Shown here: piece by piece, positions 8,885 through 18,464 of the stretch
Position numbering within the stretch: position 1 is the stretch's first letter
How the letters are laid out: each line of letters begins with the position of its first letter
Assembly: GCF_016405905.1 (NCBI RefSeq)
Contig: NZ_JAEFCB010000001.1
Location: 1,302,001-1,366,000, forward strand
DNA: 64,000 bases
Direction of reading: 5' to 3'
Source of the DNA: Variovorax sp. IB41
Lineage (GTDB): Bacteria; Pseudomonadota; Gammaproteobacteria; Burkholderiales; Burkholderiaceae_C
Notes under the pieces: model-generated
Seen by the model: only the letters and a program-made list of their open reading frames with translations
The model's database searches: none
What the model was told of the DNA's origin: nothing
Position numbers and translations under genes: made by a program

Positions 8885-10084
8885 ATGCCCGATTTCCGCT
8901 CACCCGATTTCCTCGTCGACCACATCCGGCACACGCTGGCCTTCTACGACCCGCGCGACGCCGACGCTTCGGGCGGCTTCTTCCACTTCTTCAGGGACGA
9001 CGGCACGGTGTACGACCGCCGCACGCGCCACCTGGTGAGCAGCGCGCGCTTCGTGTTCAACCATGCGAACGCCTACCGCCGCTTCGGCCAGGCGGCGGAC
9101 CTCGACGCGACGCGCCACGGCCTGGCCTTCCTGCACGGCGCGCATGCGCTGCCCAGGGGCGGTTTTGCGTGGCTCCTCGACTGGCACGAAGGCCGCGCCA
9201 CGGTGCAGGACGGCACGCAGCACTGCTACGGCCTGGCCTTCGTGCTGCTCGCACATGCGCACGCGCTGATGGCCGGCGTGACCGAGGCGCGCGAAGGGCT
9301 GGCGCACGCGTGGGACCTGATGGAGCGGCACTTCTGGGAGCCGCGCCACGACCTCTACGCCGACGAAGCCACGGCCGACTGGCGCGTTGCGCCCTACCGC
9401 GGCCAGAACGCCAATATGCATGCCTGCGAGGCGATGATGGCGGCCTTCGAGGCAACGCGCGACACACGCTACCTCGACCGCGCGCTCGCACTCGCAGAGG
9501 CCGTAACGGGCCGCCAGGCCGCGCTGGCCGATGGCCTCGTGTGGGAGCACTACCGCGCGGACTGGTCGATCGACTGGGACTTCAACCGCGGCGACCGCAG
9601 CGACATCTTCCGGCCCTGGGGTTTCCAGACCGGCCACCTGACCGAGTGGGCCAAGCTGCTGCTGCAGTTGGAGCGCCTCTTGCACGCGCAAGGCCGCGAG
9701 GCCGGCTGGATCGTGCCGCGCGCGCGCCACTTCTTCGACACCGCGATGTTCCGCGGCTGGGATGCGGACAACGGCGGGCTGGTCTACGGCTTCGCGCCCG
9801 ACGGCGCGGTGTACGACGGCGACAAGTATTTCTGGGTGCAGGCCGAGAGCTTCGCCGCCGCCGCGCTGCTGGCCGTGCGCACCGGCGATGCGAGCTACTG
9901 GGACTGGTACGACAGCATCTGGGCGTATTCGTGGGCGCACTTCGTGGACCACAGGCACGGCGCGTGGTACCGCATCCTGACGCCGCAGAACCAGAAGATC
10001 AGCGACGAGAAGAGCCCGGCCGGCAAGACCGATTACCACACGATGGGCGCGTGCTACGACGTGCTGAAGGCGCTGGGCAAATAA
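8885..10084 (+). CDS. AGE-family N-acylglucosamine 2-epimerase / mannose isomerase-type enzyme
   Basis: 399 residues from ATG 8885. It is a cytosolic (alpha/alpha)6-barrel of the N-acylglucosamine 2-epimerase, cellobiose 2-epimerase and D-mannose isomerase superfamily. Conserved signs are YRGQNANMHACEAMMA near residue 180, with the catalytic-type His and Glu, the aromatic cluster DGDKYFWVQAESFAA, and the C-terminal KTDYHTMGACYDV. The exact substrate (mannose/fructose, GlcNAc or a disaccharide) cannot be assigned. No good Shine-Dalgarno precedes the ATG. The frame continues upstream to 8696 but without family similarity. Confidence 0.85.
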   Translation: MPDFRSPDFLVDHIRHTLAFYDPRDADASGGFFHFFRDDGTVYDRRTRHLVSSARFVFNHANAYRRFGQAADLDATRHGLAFLHGAHALPRGGFAWLLDWHEGRATVQDGTQHCYGLAFVLLAHAHALMAGVTEAREGLAHAWDLMERHFWEPRHDLYADEATADWRVAPYRGQNANMHACEAMMAAFEATRDTRYLDRALALAEAVTGRQAALADGLVWEHYRADWSIDWDFNRGDRSDIFRPWGFQTGHLTEWAKLLLQLERLLHAQGREAGWIVPRARHFFDTAMFRGWDADNGGLVYGFAPDGAVYDGDKYFWVQAESFAAAALLAVRTGDASYWDWYDSIWAYSWAHFVDHRHGAWYRILTPQNQKISDEKSPAGKTDYHTMGACYDVLKALGK

Positions 10085-10116
10085 AAACCCCCAGGGTTCC
10101 GAAGAAGCCTGGGGGT
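10083..10116 (-). terminator. Intrinsic terminator of the marR-efflux operon
   Basis: Perfect 9-bp stem ACCCCCAGG (10087-10095) and CCTGGGGGT (10108-10116) with a 12-nt loop. Read on the minus strand, the stem is followed by TTTTT (A-run at 10083-10087). It lies 34 bp beyond the emrB stop. On the plus strand there is no T-run, so it would mainly stop minus-strand transcripts. Confidence 0.8.
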
Positions 10117-10149
10117 GACGACAGGGCCCGTTGTCAGTGCGTCAGTGCG

Positions 10150-11712
10150 TCAGTGCGCGCCGGCCGCGGCATCGCCGCCGGCGCCGCCCTTCTGCGGCTT
10201 GGCCAGCCACACCAGCGGGATCAGCAGCAGGAACAGGATCGCCGACGCATAGAAGATGTCGTTCGTCGCCAGCATGTAGGCCTGCTGGTCCACGAGGCGA
10301 TTGATCTGCCCCATCACCTGGTCGGTGCTGAAGCCACTGCTGGAGAGCCCGGCCATCGCGCTGGTGGCGGCGTTGTTGCCCTGGTTGATGGTTTCGGCCA
10401 GTTGCGAATGGTGCAGCGTCGCGCGGTTGTCCCACAGCGTGGTGGTGAGCGACGTGCCCATGGCACCGGCCGTGATCCGCAGGAAATTCGACAACCCCGA
10501 GGCGGCCGGAATGCGGTCGGGCGTGAGGCCCGAGAGCGTGATCGTCACCAGCGGGATGAAGAAGAACGCCATCGCGATGCCCTGGATGACCGTCGGGATG
10601 ATGATCGTCACGAAGTCGGCCTGCGTGTTGAAGTTCGAGCGCATCCACAGGATCAGCGCGAACACCAGGAACGAGAAGGTCGCATAGCGGCGCGGATCGA
10701 TCTTGGCCACCGTGAGACCGACGATCGGCGAGAAGAAGATCGCCAGCAGCCCCACGGGCGCCATGATCATCCCCGCCTGCGTCGCGGTGTAGCCCATCCA
10801 TTGCTGCAACCACAGCGGCAGCAGCACCACGTTGCCGAAGAAGAGGCCGTAGGCCACGGCCGTTGCCACGGCGCCCGACCAGAAGTTGCGGCGCTTGAAG
10901 AGCGAGAGGTCCACCACCGGGTGCTTGTCGGTCAGCTCCCAGATCAGGAAGAACGCGAAGCCCACCACCGCCACCACCGCCATCGTGACGATCTGCGGCG
11001 AATGGAACCAATCGAGCTCCTTGCCCTTGTCGAGCATCAGCTGCATCGAGCCCACCCACAGCACCAGCAGCGCGAGACCGATGGCGTCGATCGGCACCTT
11101 GTGCGTCGTGCTCTCGCGCTTGCGATAGAGCGCCCAGGTGATGGAAGCCGCGACGATGCCCACGGGGATGTTGATGTAGAAGATCCACGGCCACGAGATG
11201 TTGTCGGTGATCCAGCCGCCCAGGAGCGGCCCCATCACCGGCGCGACCAGCGTGGTCATGGACCACATCGCCATCGCCAGGCCCGCCTTGGCCTTCGGGT
11301 AGCTCGACAGCAGCAGCGTCTGCGACAGCGGAATCATCGGACCCGCGACAAAGCCCTGCAGCGCGCGGAACAGGATGAGCGTGGTCATGTTCGGCGCCAG
11401 GCCGCACAGCAGCGAGGCCATCATGAACAGGATCACGCTGGCCATGAACAGGCGCACCTGGCCGAAGCGCTGGGTCATGAAACCCGTGAGCGGCACCGCG
11501 ATGGCGTTGGCCACCGCGAAGCTGGTGATGACCCAGGTGCCCTGCGTGGTGCTCACGCCCAGGTCGCCCGAGATGGCGGGCAACGACACGTTCGCGATCG
11601 ACGAGTCGAGCACGTTCATGAAAGTTGCCGCGGAGAGCGCGATCGTGCCCCACACGCGGGCGGAGCCCTCGAGCGGTGCGTGCGCTATGTAAGCGGGAGC
11701 GGCGGTGGCCAT
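10150..11712 (-). CDS. emrB: DHA2-family MFS drug efflux permease (EmrB type)
   Basis: 520 residues with about 14 membrane segments, the DHA2 size. The N-terminal motif LDSSIANVSLPAISGDL and the repeat region TTQGTWVITSFAVANAIAVP are characteristic of EmrB/QacA proteins. It should be the proton-driven inner-membrane pump of a tripartite system with the membrane-fusion protein and outer-membrane factor encoded just upstream on the same strand. Drug specificity is unknown. Confidence 0.92.
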   Translation of the reverse strand: MATAAPAYIAHAPLEGSARVWGTIALSAATFMNVLDSSIANVSLPAISGDLGVSTTQGTWVITSFAVANAIAVPLTGFMTQRFGQVRLFMASVILFMMASLLCGLAPNMTTLILFRALQGFVAGPMIPLSQTLLLSSYPKAKAGLAMAMWSMTTLVAPVMGPLLGGWITDNISWPWIFYINIPVGIVAASITWALYRKRESTTHKVPIDAIGLALLVLWVGSMQLMLDKGKELDWFHSPQIVTMAVVAVVGFAFFLIWELTDKHPVVDLSLFKRRNFWSGAVATAVAYGLFFGNVVLLPLWLQQWMGYTATQAGMIMAPVGLLAIFFSPIVGLTVAKIDPRRYATFSFLVFALILWMRSNFNTQADFVTIIIPTVIQGIAMAFFFIPLVTITLSGLTPDRIPAASGLSNFLRITAGAMGTSLTTTLWDNRATLHHSQLAETINQGNNAATSAMAGLSSSGFSTDQVMGQINRLVDQQAYMLATNDIFYASAILFLLLIPLVWLAKPQKGGAGGDAAAGAH

Positions 11713-11750
11713 TGCGCGTGCTTTTTCAGTTCAAGCGAAGCGGGCAACGA

Positions 11751-13103
11751 TCAACCGGGCTGACCCTGCGTGGCCACCTGGGCGCCGGTGGCGGCCGGTG
11801 CCGACGTCGCAGCAGGCGCGCCCTTGGCCGGTGCGGCAGCGGCGTTGGCCGGTGCGGCGCGGCCCAGGTTGGCCGCGACGATGCGGTCCACTTCGGCATC
11901 GGCGCCGCGGTCCAGCTGGCTGTAGACCTGCGTCTGCGTGAGCGCGCTGCCGCGCGGCGCGTCGGCGAGCATCTTGCCGCTCTTGGAGGAGATGTCGATC
12001 TCCGCGTCCATCGACAGGCCGATGCGCAGCGGGTTGGCCTTGAGCTGCTCGGGGTCCAGCGCGATGCGCACGGGCACGCGCTGCACCACCTTGATCCAGT
12101 TGCCGGTGGCGTTCTGCGCGGGCAGCAGCGCGAACGCGCTGCCGGTGCCCACGCCCAGGCCCGCGACCTTGCCGTCGTATTCGACCTTCTTGCCGTAGAC
12201 GTCGGCCGTGAGCTTCACGGGCTGGTCGATGCGGATGTTGCGCAGCTGCACTTCCTTGAAGTTGGCATCGACCCACAGCTGGTTGAGCGGAACGATCGAC
12301 ATCATCGGCGTGCCGGCAGCGACGCGCTGGCCGAGCTGCACGGTACGCTTGGCGACGTAGCCGTCGACCGGCGCGGGCATCGCGACGCGCTGAGTGGCCA
12401 GGTACGCCTCGCGTACCTTGGCGGCCGCGGCCAGCACGCTGGGGTGCTGTGCCACGCTGGTGCCGTCGGTCAGCGACTGGTTGCTCACCAGCGCTTCCTT
12501 GGCGGCGACGACGCCGGCCTGCGCGGCGGCAAGCTGGCTCTTGGCGGTGTCCAGCTGCGTCTCGGCGTGGTTGAGTTCTTCCTTGGACACCGCGCCGTTG
12601 CCTGAGAGCGCGCGGCGGCGCTGCAGGTCGTCCTGCGCCTTGGCGATGTCGCTCTGCGCCTTGACGATGTCCGACTGGCGCAGCGTGACCTGCGCGGCCA
12701 GCGAGCCGTTGTTGGCGTAGAGCGTGCGCACCTGGCGCACGGCCTGCGCAAGCGCGGCCTCGGCCTGCTCCAGCGAGACCTTGGCATCGGCCGGGTCCAG
12801 CTGCACCAGCGGCTGGCCAGCCTTCACGAAGTCGGTGTCGTCGGCGTTGATGGCCATGACGGTGCCGCCGATCTGCGGCGTGATCTGGATCACGTTGCCC
12901 TGCACGTAGGCGTTGTCGGTGTCCTCGTAATGGCTGGCGACCAGCCATTCGTAGAGGCCCCAGCCGCCGCCGGCGACGATGACCACGGCCGCGAGGGCCG
13001 TGAGCGCGCGGCGGCGCTTGCCGTTGCCGGCGGGGGCTTCGGGTGCAGCAACGGCTGTGGAGGCTGCGGAAGCAGCGGGCGTCGGAGTGTTGTTGTCGCT
13101 CAT
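11751..13103 (-). CDS. emrA: EmrA/HlyD-family membrane-fusion (periplasmic adaptor) protein
   Basis: 450 residues. A short cytoplasmic tail is followed by one membrane helix (about residues 33-51), then a biotinyl-lipoyl-like domain, a long alpha-hairpin rich in Ala/Gln (residues about 115-210), and beta-barrel segments (VMPLNQL-like SIVPLNQLWVDANFKE). The C-terminus is an Ala/Pro-rich tail of about 45 residues. It bridges EmrB and the outer-membrane channel. It sits 38 bp upstream of emrB and 55 bp downstream of the outer-membrane factor gene. Confidence 0.92.
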   Translation of the reverse strand: MSDNNTPTPAASAASTAVAAPEAPAGNGKRRRALTALAAVVIVAGGGWGLYEWLVASHYEDTDNAYVQGNVIQITPQIGGTVMAINADDTDFVKAGQPLVQLDPADAKVSLEQAEAALAQAVRQVRTLYANNGSLAAQVTLRQSDIVKAQSDIAKAQDDLQRRRALSGNGAVSKEELNHAETQLDTAKSQLAAAQAGVVAAKEALVSNQSLTDGTSVAQHPSVLAAAAKVREAYLATQRVAMPAPVDGYVAKRTVQLGQRVAAGTPMMSIVPLNQLWVDANFKEVQLRNIRIDQPVKLTADVYGKKVEYDGKVAGLGVGTGSAFALLPAQNATGNWIKVVQRVPVRIALDPEQLKANPLRIGLSMDAEIDISSKSGKMLADAPRGSALTQTQVYSQLDRGADAEVDRIVAANLGRAAPANAAAAPAKGAPAATSAPAATGAQVATQGQPG

Positions 13104-13158
13104 GATGAATTTCTTTCCGAAAACGAGGGAGTCGGGAGCCGTGTCAGCGCGGTTCTTT

Positions 13159-14667
13159 TCAGTTCACTGCGGCCGTCGGGGCCGATGCCGTGGCCGTCGA
13201 GGTCGACGGGGGCTGCCAGCCGCCGCCCAGGGCACGCGCGAGGCCCACCTGCGTGTCGAGCGCGCGCGCGGCCAGATCGACGGCCAGGCGGCGCTGCGCC
13301 AGCACCGAGGTCTCCGCGGTCAGCACGTTGAGGTAGTTGCCCAGACCCGCGCGGTAGCGCTGCACGGCGATGTCGTAGGCGCCTTCGGCGGCCGTTTGCG
13401 CGGCGCGCTGTTCGGTCTGCTGGCGGGTGATCGACTGCGCGCTGGACACCTGGTCGGCCGCATCGCGCACCGCATCGATGACCGTGGCGTTGTAGCTCTC
13501 GACCGCCACGTCCAGGTCGGCCGACTTGCCGCGCAGGTTGGCGCGCAGCTTGCCGCCTTCGAAGATCGGCAGGCTGATGGCCGGGCCCACGCCCCACTGC
13601 TCGCTGCCCGACTTGAGCAGCTTGCCGAAGCCAAGGCTCTGGAAGCCGACGAAGGCCGTGAGGTTCACGTTGGGATAGAACTGGGTCTTGGCATTGGCCA
13701 CGTCGCTGGTGGCCGCCTCGACGCGCCAGCGGGCGGCGGCGATGTCGGCGCGGCGGCCCAGCAGGTCGGCCGGGATGTTGGCCTGCAGCGCCATCGGCTT
13801 GACGCCGTCGAGCATCGGGGGCTTGAGCGAAGCCGACACGTTGGGCTGGCCCACGAGCGCATCGAGCGCGTGCTGCTGCAGTGCGATCTGTTCGTTGAGC
13901 GCTTCGATCTGCTGGCGCGCTTCGGGCAGGCCGCCTTCGCTCTGGCGCAGTTCGAGGCGGGTGTCCAGGCCGGCGGAGACGCGGTCGCGCACGAGCTTCA
14001 AGGTTTCGTCGCGCTGGGCGAGCGTGCGCTGCGCCACGGTGAGCTGGTCGTTCAGGCGCGCCCACTGGAAGTAGCTGCGTGCGACGTTGCTGGCCAGCAG
14101 CACGCGGGCGGCGTCGGCATCGGCCGCGGCGGCGTTGGCGGCGCCGATGGCCGTATCGAGCGCGGTGCGGTTCTTGCCGAAGAAGTCGAGCTCCCAGCTT
14201 GCGCCCAGCTGCAGCAGGCCGATGTTCTGCGTCGAGCCGCCCAGCGGTGCGGGGTAGATGTAGTTGCTGTTGAACTTCTGGCGGTTCAGGTCGAGCTCGC
14301 CGTTGACCTTGGGCTTGAGCGCCGCGCCGGCGATGTCCGCCGAAGCCTGCGCCCGCGCGAGGCGGGCCTGCGCGACCTGCAGGTTCGGATTGCCGGCCAC
14401 GGCCTGGTCGATCAGCGTGTTGAGCTGCGTGTCGCCGAAGGCGAGCCACCATTGGGTGTCGAGCCGGGAGACGGGCGCTGCCGCGGTGTCGGGCGCGATG
14501 CCGAGCGACGAGGCGTCGCGCAGCTTGGCCTGGGAACCGATGCCGGCCATGTCGGCACAACCGGCCAAGGCGACCAGCAGCAAGGCGGCTGCCACGATGG
14601 GAGTGCGACGCACAGCGCGCAGGACGGGAGTGCGACGCACAGCGCGCACGGCGAGGGAATCATTCAT
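13159..14667 (-). CDS. NodT/OprM-family outer-membrane efflux lipoprotein
   Basis: 502 residues from ATG 14667; the open frame continues upstream inside marR and was trimmed. A lipoprotein signal ends in LAGC (about residue 36). WWLAFGDTQLNTLIDQAV and the two OEP repeats of the TolC/OprM fold follow, as in RND and EMR outer-membrane factors. Its start overlaps marR by 8 bp. The signal's n-region is unusually long because of an in-frame 27-bp tandem duplication. Confidence 0.92.
   Translation of the reverse strand: MNDSLAVRAVRRTPVLRAVRRTPIVAAALLLVALAGCADMAGIGSQAKLRDASSLGIAPDTAAAPVSRLDTQWWLAFGDTQLNTLIDQAVAGNPNLQVAQARLARAQASADIAGAALKPKVNGELDLNRQKFNSNYIYPAPLGGSTQNIGLLQLGASWELDFFGKNRTALDTAIGAANAAAADADAARVLLASNVARSYFQWARLNDQLTVAQRTLAQRDETLKLVRDRVSAGLDTRLELRQSEGGLPEARQQIEALNEQIALQQHALDALVGQPNVSASLKPPMLDGVKPMALQANIPADLLGRRADIAAARWRVEAATSDVANAKTQFYPNVNLTAFVGFQSLGFGKLLKSGSEQWGVGPAISLPIFEGGKLRANLRGKSADLDVAVESYNATVIDAVRDAADQVSSAQSITRQQTEQRAAQTAAEGAYDIAVQRYRAGLGNYLNVLTAETSVLAQRRLAVDLAARALDTQVGLARALGGGWQPPSTSTATASAPTAAVN
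14599..14648. repeat. 27-bp in-frame tandem duplication in the OprM signal region
   Basis: The 23-bp sequence at 14599-14621 is repeated exactly at 14626-14648, with a 27-bp period (nine codons). It encodes AVRRTP twice in the basic n-region of the outer-membrane lipoprotein. It appears to be a recent replication-slippage event, and the reading frame is kept. Confidence 0.85.
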
Positions 14668-15196
14668 TTTTATCTCCACGGGCCGCAAGGGCCTGCGCGT
14701 TGTCGAGGATGCGGCGCAAGTAACCCTTGAGCTGCTCCCATTCCTCGGTGGTGAAACCTGCCAGGTGCTCGTTCTGCACGCGGCTGAGCACGTAAGGCAC
14801 TTCCTTGGCGGCGGCACGGCCTTCGTCGGTGAGTTCGATGTTGACCACACGGCGGTCTTCGAGCGAACGCACCCGGCGGCACAGGCCCTTGGCTTCGAGG
14901 CGGTCGAGCAGCCGTGTCATGGCGCCGGTGTCGAGTTCGCAGGCCCGGGCCAGTTCGGCCACCGTGGTGGCCGCGCCGATGTGCAGCTTGTACAGCGGCA
15001 CCCACTGCGGGAAGGTCGGGCTGCCGGGATCGCACATGCGGGTTTCTACCGACTGGGCCACCGCCGTGACGATGCGGCGCATCAGATAACCGATGCTGTC
15101 CTCGGCCCGGTAGTTCTCCGCCCGGTAGAAGACAGGCGGACGACGCACAGCGTCATCGGGGTCCGATGAGGCCTTCGGGGTGTTTGCATCGCTCAT
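14660..15196 (-). CDS. MarR-family transcriptional regulator of the efflux operon
   Basis: 178 residues. The winged helix contains TVAELARACELDTGAMTRLLDRLEAKG (recognition helix; about residues 80-106) and RVRSLEDRRVVNIELT (wing). About 35 extra residues precede the usual MarR core. As first gene of marR-oprM-emrA-emrB, with an 8-bp overlap with oprM, it most likely represses its own operon and is released by phenolic or hydrophobic ligands, as in EmrR-like systems. Confidence 0.9.
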   Translation of the reverse strand: MSDANTPKASSDPDDAVRRPPVFYRAENYRAEDSIGYLMRRIVTAVAQSVETRMCDPGSPTFPQWVPLYKLHIGAATTVAELARACELDTGAMTRLLDRLEAKGLCRRVRSLEDRRVVNIELTDEGRAAAKEVPYVLSRVQNEHLAGFTTEEWEQLKGYLRRILDNAQALAARGDKNE

Positions 15197-15204
15197 GGGT
15201 CGGA

Positions 15205-15232
15205 ATATTAGCTGCCATGGCAGTTATTGTCA
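15205..15232. promoter_or_regulatory. Probable MarR operator
   Basis: A perfect 12-bp palindrome CTGCCATGGCAG at 15212-15223 is flanked by AT-rich arms (TTAG on the left, TTAT on the right), 16 bp upstream of the marR start and about 50 bp upstream of the divergent ABC transporter. Position and symmetry suit autoregulation and possibly control of both directions. MarR binding is inferred. Confidence 0.6.
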
Positions 15233-15275
15233 AGGCTGCCTTTGTAGAGGCAAGGTTTCGGTAGAATCCGCGCCC

Positions 15276-17060
15276 ATGGCTTCCTCCCCACCGTCTTCCA
15301 TGGCCAAGGGCTCGCCCCGGTCGCTGTCGGGGCTGAGCCCCTTCCTTCGCCCCTACCGCGTGCAGATCGTGCTGGCGGCCGTTTTCCTGGTGATGGCGGC
15401 GGTCACGACGCTGGCCTTTCCGCTGGCGCTGCGCAGCCTGATCGACGGCGGGCTGATCAACCCCGACAAGGGCGCCCAGACCATGGCGCTGCGCGAGCAC
15501 TTCGGCGCCCTCTTCGCGGTGGCCGTGGCGCTGGGCCTGTTTTCGGCCGCGCGCTTCTACACGGTGAGCTGGCTGGGCGAACGCGTCACGGCCGATCTGC
15601 GTAACGCGGTCTACGGCCACGTGCTGCACCAGAGCCCGGCTTTCTTCGAGACCACGCAGACCGGCGAGGTGCTCTCGCGCCTGACGGCCGACACGACGCT
15701 GGTGCAGACGGTCGTCGGCTCGTCCCTCAGCATGGGCCTGCGCAACGCGGTGATGGGCGTGGGCGCGCTGGCCGTGCTGGTCTGGACCAATCCTTATGTG
15801 ATGGTGCAGGTACTGGGCATCCTGGTGCTGGTGGTGCTGCCCAGCATGTGGTTCGGCCGGCGCGTGCGCAAGCTCTCGCGCGCGAGCCAGGACCGCGTGG
15901 CCGATTCGAGCGCCATCGCGGCCGAAGTGCTGAATGCGATTCCAGTCGTTCAAAGCTACACGGCCGAAGCCCGCGAGGCCTCGCGCTTCGACGCCTCGAC
16001 CGAAAACGCCTTCCGCACCGCCGTGCGCCGCACCAAGGCGCGCTCGGTGCTCGTGGCCTTCATCATCATCGCGACCTCCGCGGCGCTGCTCTGGGGCCTC
16101 TACCAGGGCACGCAAGCCGTGCTGCGTGGCGACATCACGGCCGGCCACCTCGGCCAGACCGTGGTCTACGTGGCCATCCTCGCGAGCGCGACGGCGGTGC
16201 TCGGCGAGGTGTACGGCGACCTGTTGCGCGCGGCCGGGGCCACCGAGCGGCTGATGGAACTGCTGCATGCGCCGGCCGTCATCACCTCGCCGCCGAATCC
16301 GACGGTCACGCCGATTCCGGCTGCGGGCAGCACGATCAAGCTCGACGCAGTGACCTTCCACTACCCATCGCGGCCCGGCACGCCGGCGCTGCGCGATTTC
16401 AGCCTCGACATCGCGCCCGGCGAGACGGTGGCGCTGGTCGGCTCCAGCGGCGCGGGCAAGAGCACGGTGTTCCAGCTGCTCCTGCGCTATTACGACCCGC
16501 AGTCGGGCCAGCTGCTGCTGGACGGCGCGCCGCTGGCATCGCTCGCCCTGCCCGACCTGCGCACCCGCATCGGGTTGGTGCCGCAGGACGCGGTGATCTT
16601 TTCGGCGAGCGCGTTCGAGAACATCCGCTACGGCCGGCCCGAAGCCACGACAGACGAGGTGCATGCAGCAGCCCGCGCCGCCTTCGCACACGACTTCCTG
16701 ACAGCATTGCCCGAGGGCTACGACACCTTCCTCGGCGAACGCGGCGTGCGTCTCTCCGGCGGCCAGCGCCAGCGCATCGCGATTGCACGCGCGATCCTCA
16801 AGAACCCGCCCTTGCTGCTGCTGGACGAGGCCACCAGCGCCTTGGACGCGGAGAGCGAACGCATGGTGCAGGCCGCGCTCGAGTCCGCCATGGAAGGCCG
16901 CACGACGCTGGTGATTGCGCACCGCCTGGCGACCGTGCAGAAGGCCGACCGCATCATCGTGCTGGACCACGGCGGCATCGTCGAACAGGGAACGCACACG
17001 GCGCTGGTAGCGCAAGGCGGGGTCTACGCCCGCCTGGCCGCGCTTCAGTTCACGGCCTGA
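15276..17060 (+). CDS. ABC exporter half-transporter (MsbA/lipid A or multidrug type)
   Basis: 594 residues: an N-terminal six-helix transmembrane domain (about residues 25-310) fused to an ATPase domain. Walker A is GSSGAGKST, the signature is [15 protein letters not shown], and Walker B is [12 protein letters not shown]. The domain order and size are those of a homodimeric B-family exporter. Start ATG 15276 was chosen because the longer frame runs through the marR operator. It is divergent from the marR-efflux operon and shares its regulatory region. Substrate is unknown. Confidence 0.88.
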   Translation: MASSPPSSMAKGSPRSLSGLSPFLRPYRVQIVLAAVFLVMAAVTTLAFPLALRSLIDGGLINPDKGAQTMALREHFGALFAVAVALGLFSAARFYTVSWLGERVTADLRNAVYGHVLHQSPAFFETTQTGEVLSRLTADTTLVQTVVGSSLSMGLRNAVMGVGALAVLVWTNPYVMVQVLGILVLVVLPSMWFGRRVRKLSRASQDRVADSSAIAAEVLNAIPVVQSYTAEAREASRFDASTENAFRTAVRRTKARSVLVAFIIIATSAALLWGLYQGTQAVLRGDITAGHLGQTVVYVAILASATAVLGEVYGDLLRAAGATERLMELLHAPAVITSPPNPTVTPIPAAGSTIKLDAVTFHYPSRPGTPALRDFSLDIAPGETVALVGSSGAGKSTVFQLLLRYYDPQSGQLLLDGAPLASLALPDLRTRIGLVPQDAVIFSASAFENIRYGRPEATTDEVHAAARAAFAHDFLTALPEGYDTFLGERGVRLSGGQRQRIAIARAILKNPPLLLLDEATSALDAESERMVQAALESAMEGRTTLVIAHRLATVQKADRIIVLDHGGIVEQGTHTALVAQGGVYARLAALQFTA

Positions 17061-17072
17061 GCCGCGGGGCGC

Positions 17073-17525
17073 TTACTGCAGCGTCTCTTTGAGCGCTGCG
17101 GGCATCGGCAGCGGCATCACCGCGATGCCTTCGTCGAGCAGCGCCTCGGTCTGCTCGGGCGTCGCCTGGCCACGGATGCCGCGCTCTTCGGCTTCGCCGT
17201 AGTGCATCTTGCGGGCCTCTTCGGCAAAGCGTTCGCCGACGTCTTCGGTCTTGGCGATGACCTCGCGCATGGCACGCATCCAGCGGGCTTCGGGAGAAAG
17301 TGGGGCCGACACCTGCGATGGCGCTGCGGGTGCCGCTTCTGCTGCCGGCGCCTTGGCATTGCCGAGATTGAGGCGCGGCGCGCTCAGCAACTTGACGATC
17401 GCGGTATCGCCGCAGACCGGGCATTCGACCAGCCCGCTGGCCAGTTGGGTCTCGAAGGCCTCGTTGGACGCGAACCAGCCCTCGAAGCCATGGCCATGCG
17501 TGCAGCGGAAATCGAGGACCTTCAT
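17073..17525 (-). CDS. DUF1178 family protein
   Basis: 150 residues starting MKVLDFRCTHGHGFEGWF, with a CxxC pair (ECPVCGD near residue 35) and an early Cys/His pair that together look like a small zinc ribbon, as in FmdB-type domains. The C-terminus holds RGQATPEQTEALLDEGI. The family is widespread in proteobacteria and has no known function. It is 7 bp downstream of the NUDIX gene and is probably its operon partner. Confidence 0.85.
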   Translation of the reverse strand: MKVLDFRCTHGHGFEGWFASNEAFETQLASGLVECPVCGDTAIVKLLSAPRLNLGNAKAPAAEAAPAAPSQVSAPLSPEARWMRAMREVIAKTEDVGERFAEEARKMHYGEAEERGIRGQATPEQTEALLDEGIAVMPLPMPAALKETLQ

Positions 17526-17532
17526 GCGCGGA

Positions 17533-18138
17533 TTATCCCGCGCCGCCCTGCGAGGCCGCCGCTTTCCAGTCGAGTGCCCATGCGCCGGAGAGGACGTTCT
17601 GCATCCACAGGGTGCAGGTCAATGACTTGGCATCGGTCACGGTGCCGTCTCGGCACCAGCCGATCATTTCCTCAGGCGTGGCGGTGAACACGTCGAGGAA
17701 TTCGCCGTGGTCGAGCTGACGCTCGCCGAGCGAGAGGCCCCGCGCGAAGTAGATGTGGATGATCTCGGTCGAATACGCCACGGCCAGGTGCATCGCACCG
17801 GCATGCGCCCATTCGAGCGCGGTGTAGCCGGTTTCCTCGAGCAGTTCGCGCTGGCCGCAGACCAGCGGGTCTTCGCCCGGATCGAGCTTGCCGGCCGGAA
17901 ACTCGACCATCACATGGCCTACCGGGTAGCGGTACTGCCGCTCCAGCACCACGCGCCCATCGTCGAGCAGCGGAATCACCACCACCGCGCCGGGATGCAC
18001 CACATATTCGCGCGTCGCGTTGTGGCCATCGGGCAGGCGGATGGTGTCGCGCTTGGCATGCAGGAACTTGCCCTTGAAGAGCTCCTCGCTGCTGACGAGT
18101 TCTTCCCTCAGGTGCGAATCGGCGATGGGTGATGTCAT
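17533..18138 (-). CDS. NUDIX hydrolase, ADP-ribose pyrophosphatase type
   Basis: 201 residues from ATG 18138 (MTSPIADSHLREEL); the upstream extension overlaps DUF2818 and was dropped. The NUDIX box is complete (GKLDPGEDPLVCGQRELLEE, about residues 90-109) and is preceded by the PGAVVVIPLLDDGRVVLERQ strand typical of ADP-ribose/nucleoside diphosphate sugar hydrolases. It likely cleaves ADP-ribose to AMP and ribose 5-phosphate using divalent metal. Confidence 0.88.
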   Translation of the reverse strand: MTSPIADSHLREELVSSEELFKGKFLHAKRDTIRLPDGHNATREYVVHPGAVVVIPLLDDGRVVLERQYRYPVGHVMVEFPAGKLDPGEDPLVCGQRELLEETGYTALEWAHAGAMHLAVAYSTEIIHIYFARGLSLGERQLDHGEFLDVFTATPEEMIGWCRDGTVTDAKSLTCTLWMQNVLSGAWALDWKAAASQGGAG

Positions 18139-18143
18139 GTCGT

Positions 18144-18449
18144 TCAGTGCCTGTGCTTCATCAGGTAGCGCCAGGTGAACCCTGGAAAGGCCAGCACGAT
18201 GAAGAGCGCGCCGGTCACCGCGTAGAACTCCCAGCCCTGGGGCGAGATCTGCCCTGCCCTGCGCTCGAACAAGAGGCCGATGCCGCCGGCAATGAAGTAC
18301 AGCACCACCAGCTCGGCAAAGCGGATCGCCAGCGATTTGCGCTTTGCCGGCAGCGGCACGGCGCCGAACAGGCGCTCGTTGAAGAACGGCAGGTTGGCGG
18401 CCAGGAGCGCCACCAGCAGGACGACCCAGACCGACGCGGTTTGCGACAC
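18144..18449 (-). CDS. DUF2818 small membrane protein
   Basis: 101 residues with three hydrophobic segments (about residues 5-22, 45-62 and 76-93). It is commonly found immediately downstream of nuoN in betaproteobacteria, as here (15 bp after the nuoN stop). It might assist complex I assembly, but that rests only on conserved neighbourhood. Its function is unknown. Confidence 0.82.
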   Translation of the reverse strand: MSQTASVWVVLLVALLAANLPFFNERLFGAVPLPAKRKSLAIRFAELVVLYFIAGGIGLLFERRAGQISPQGWEFYAVTGALFIVLAFPGFTWRYLMKHRH

Positions 18450-18464
18450 CGTGGGCCGGCCGCG

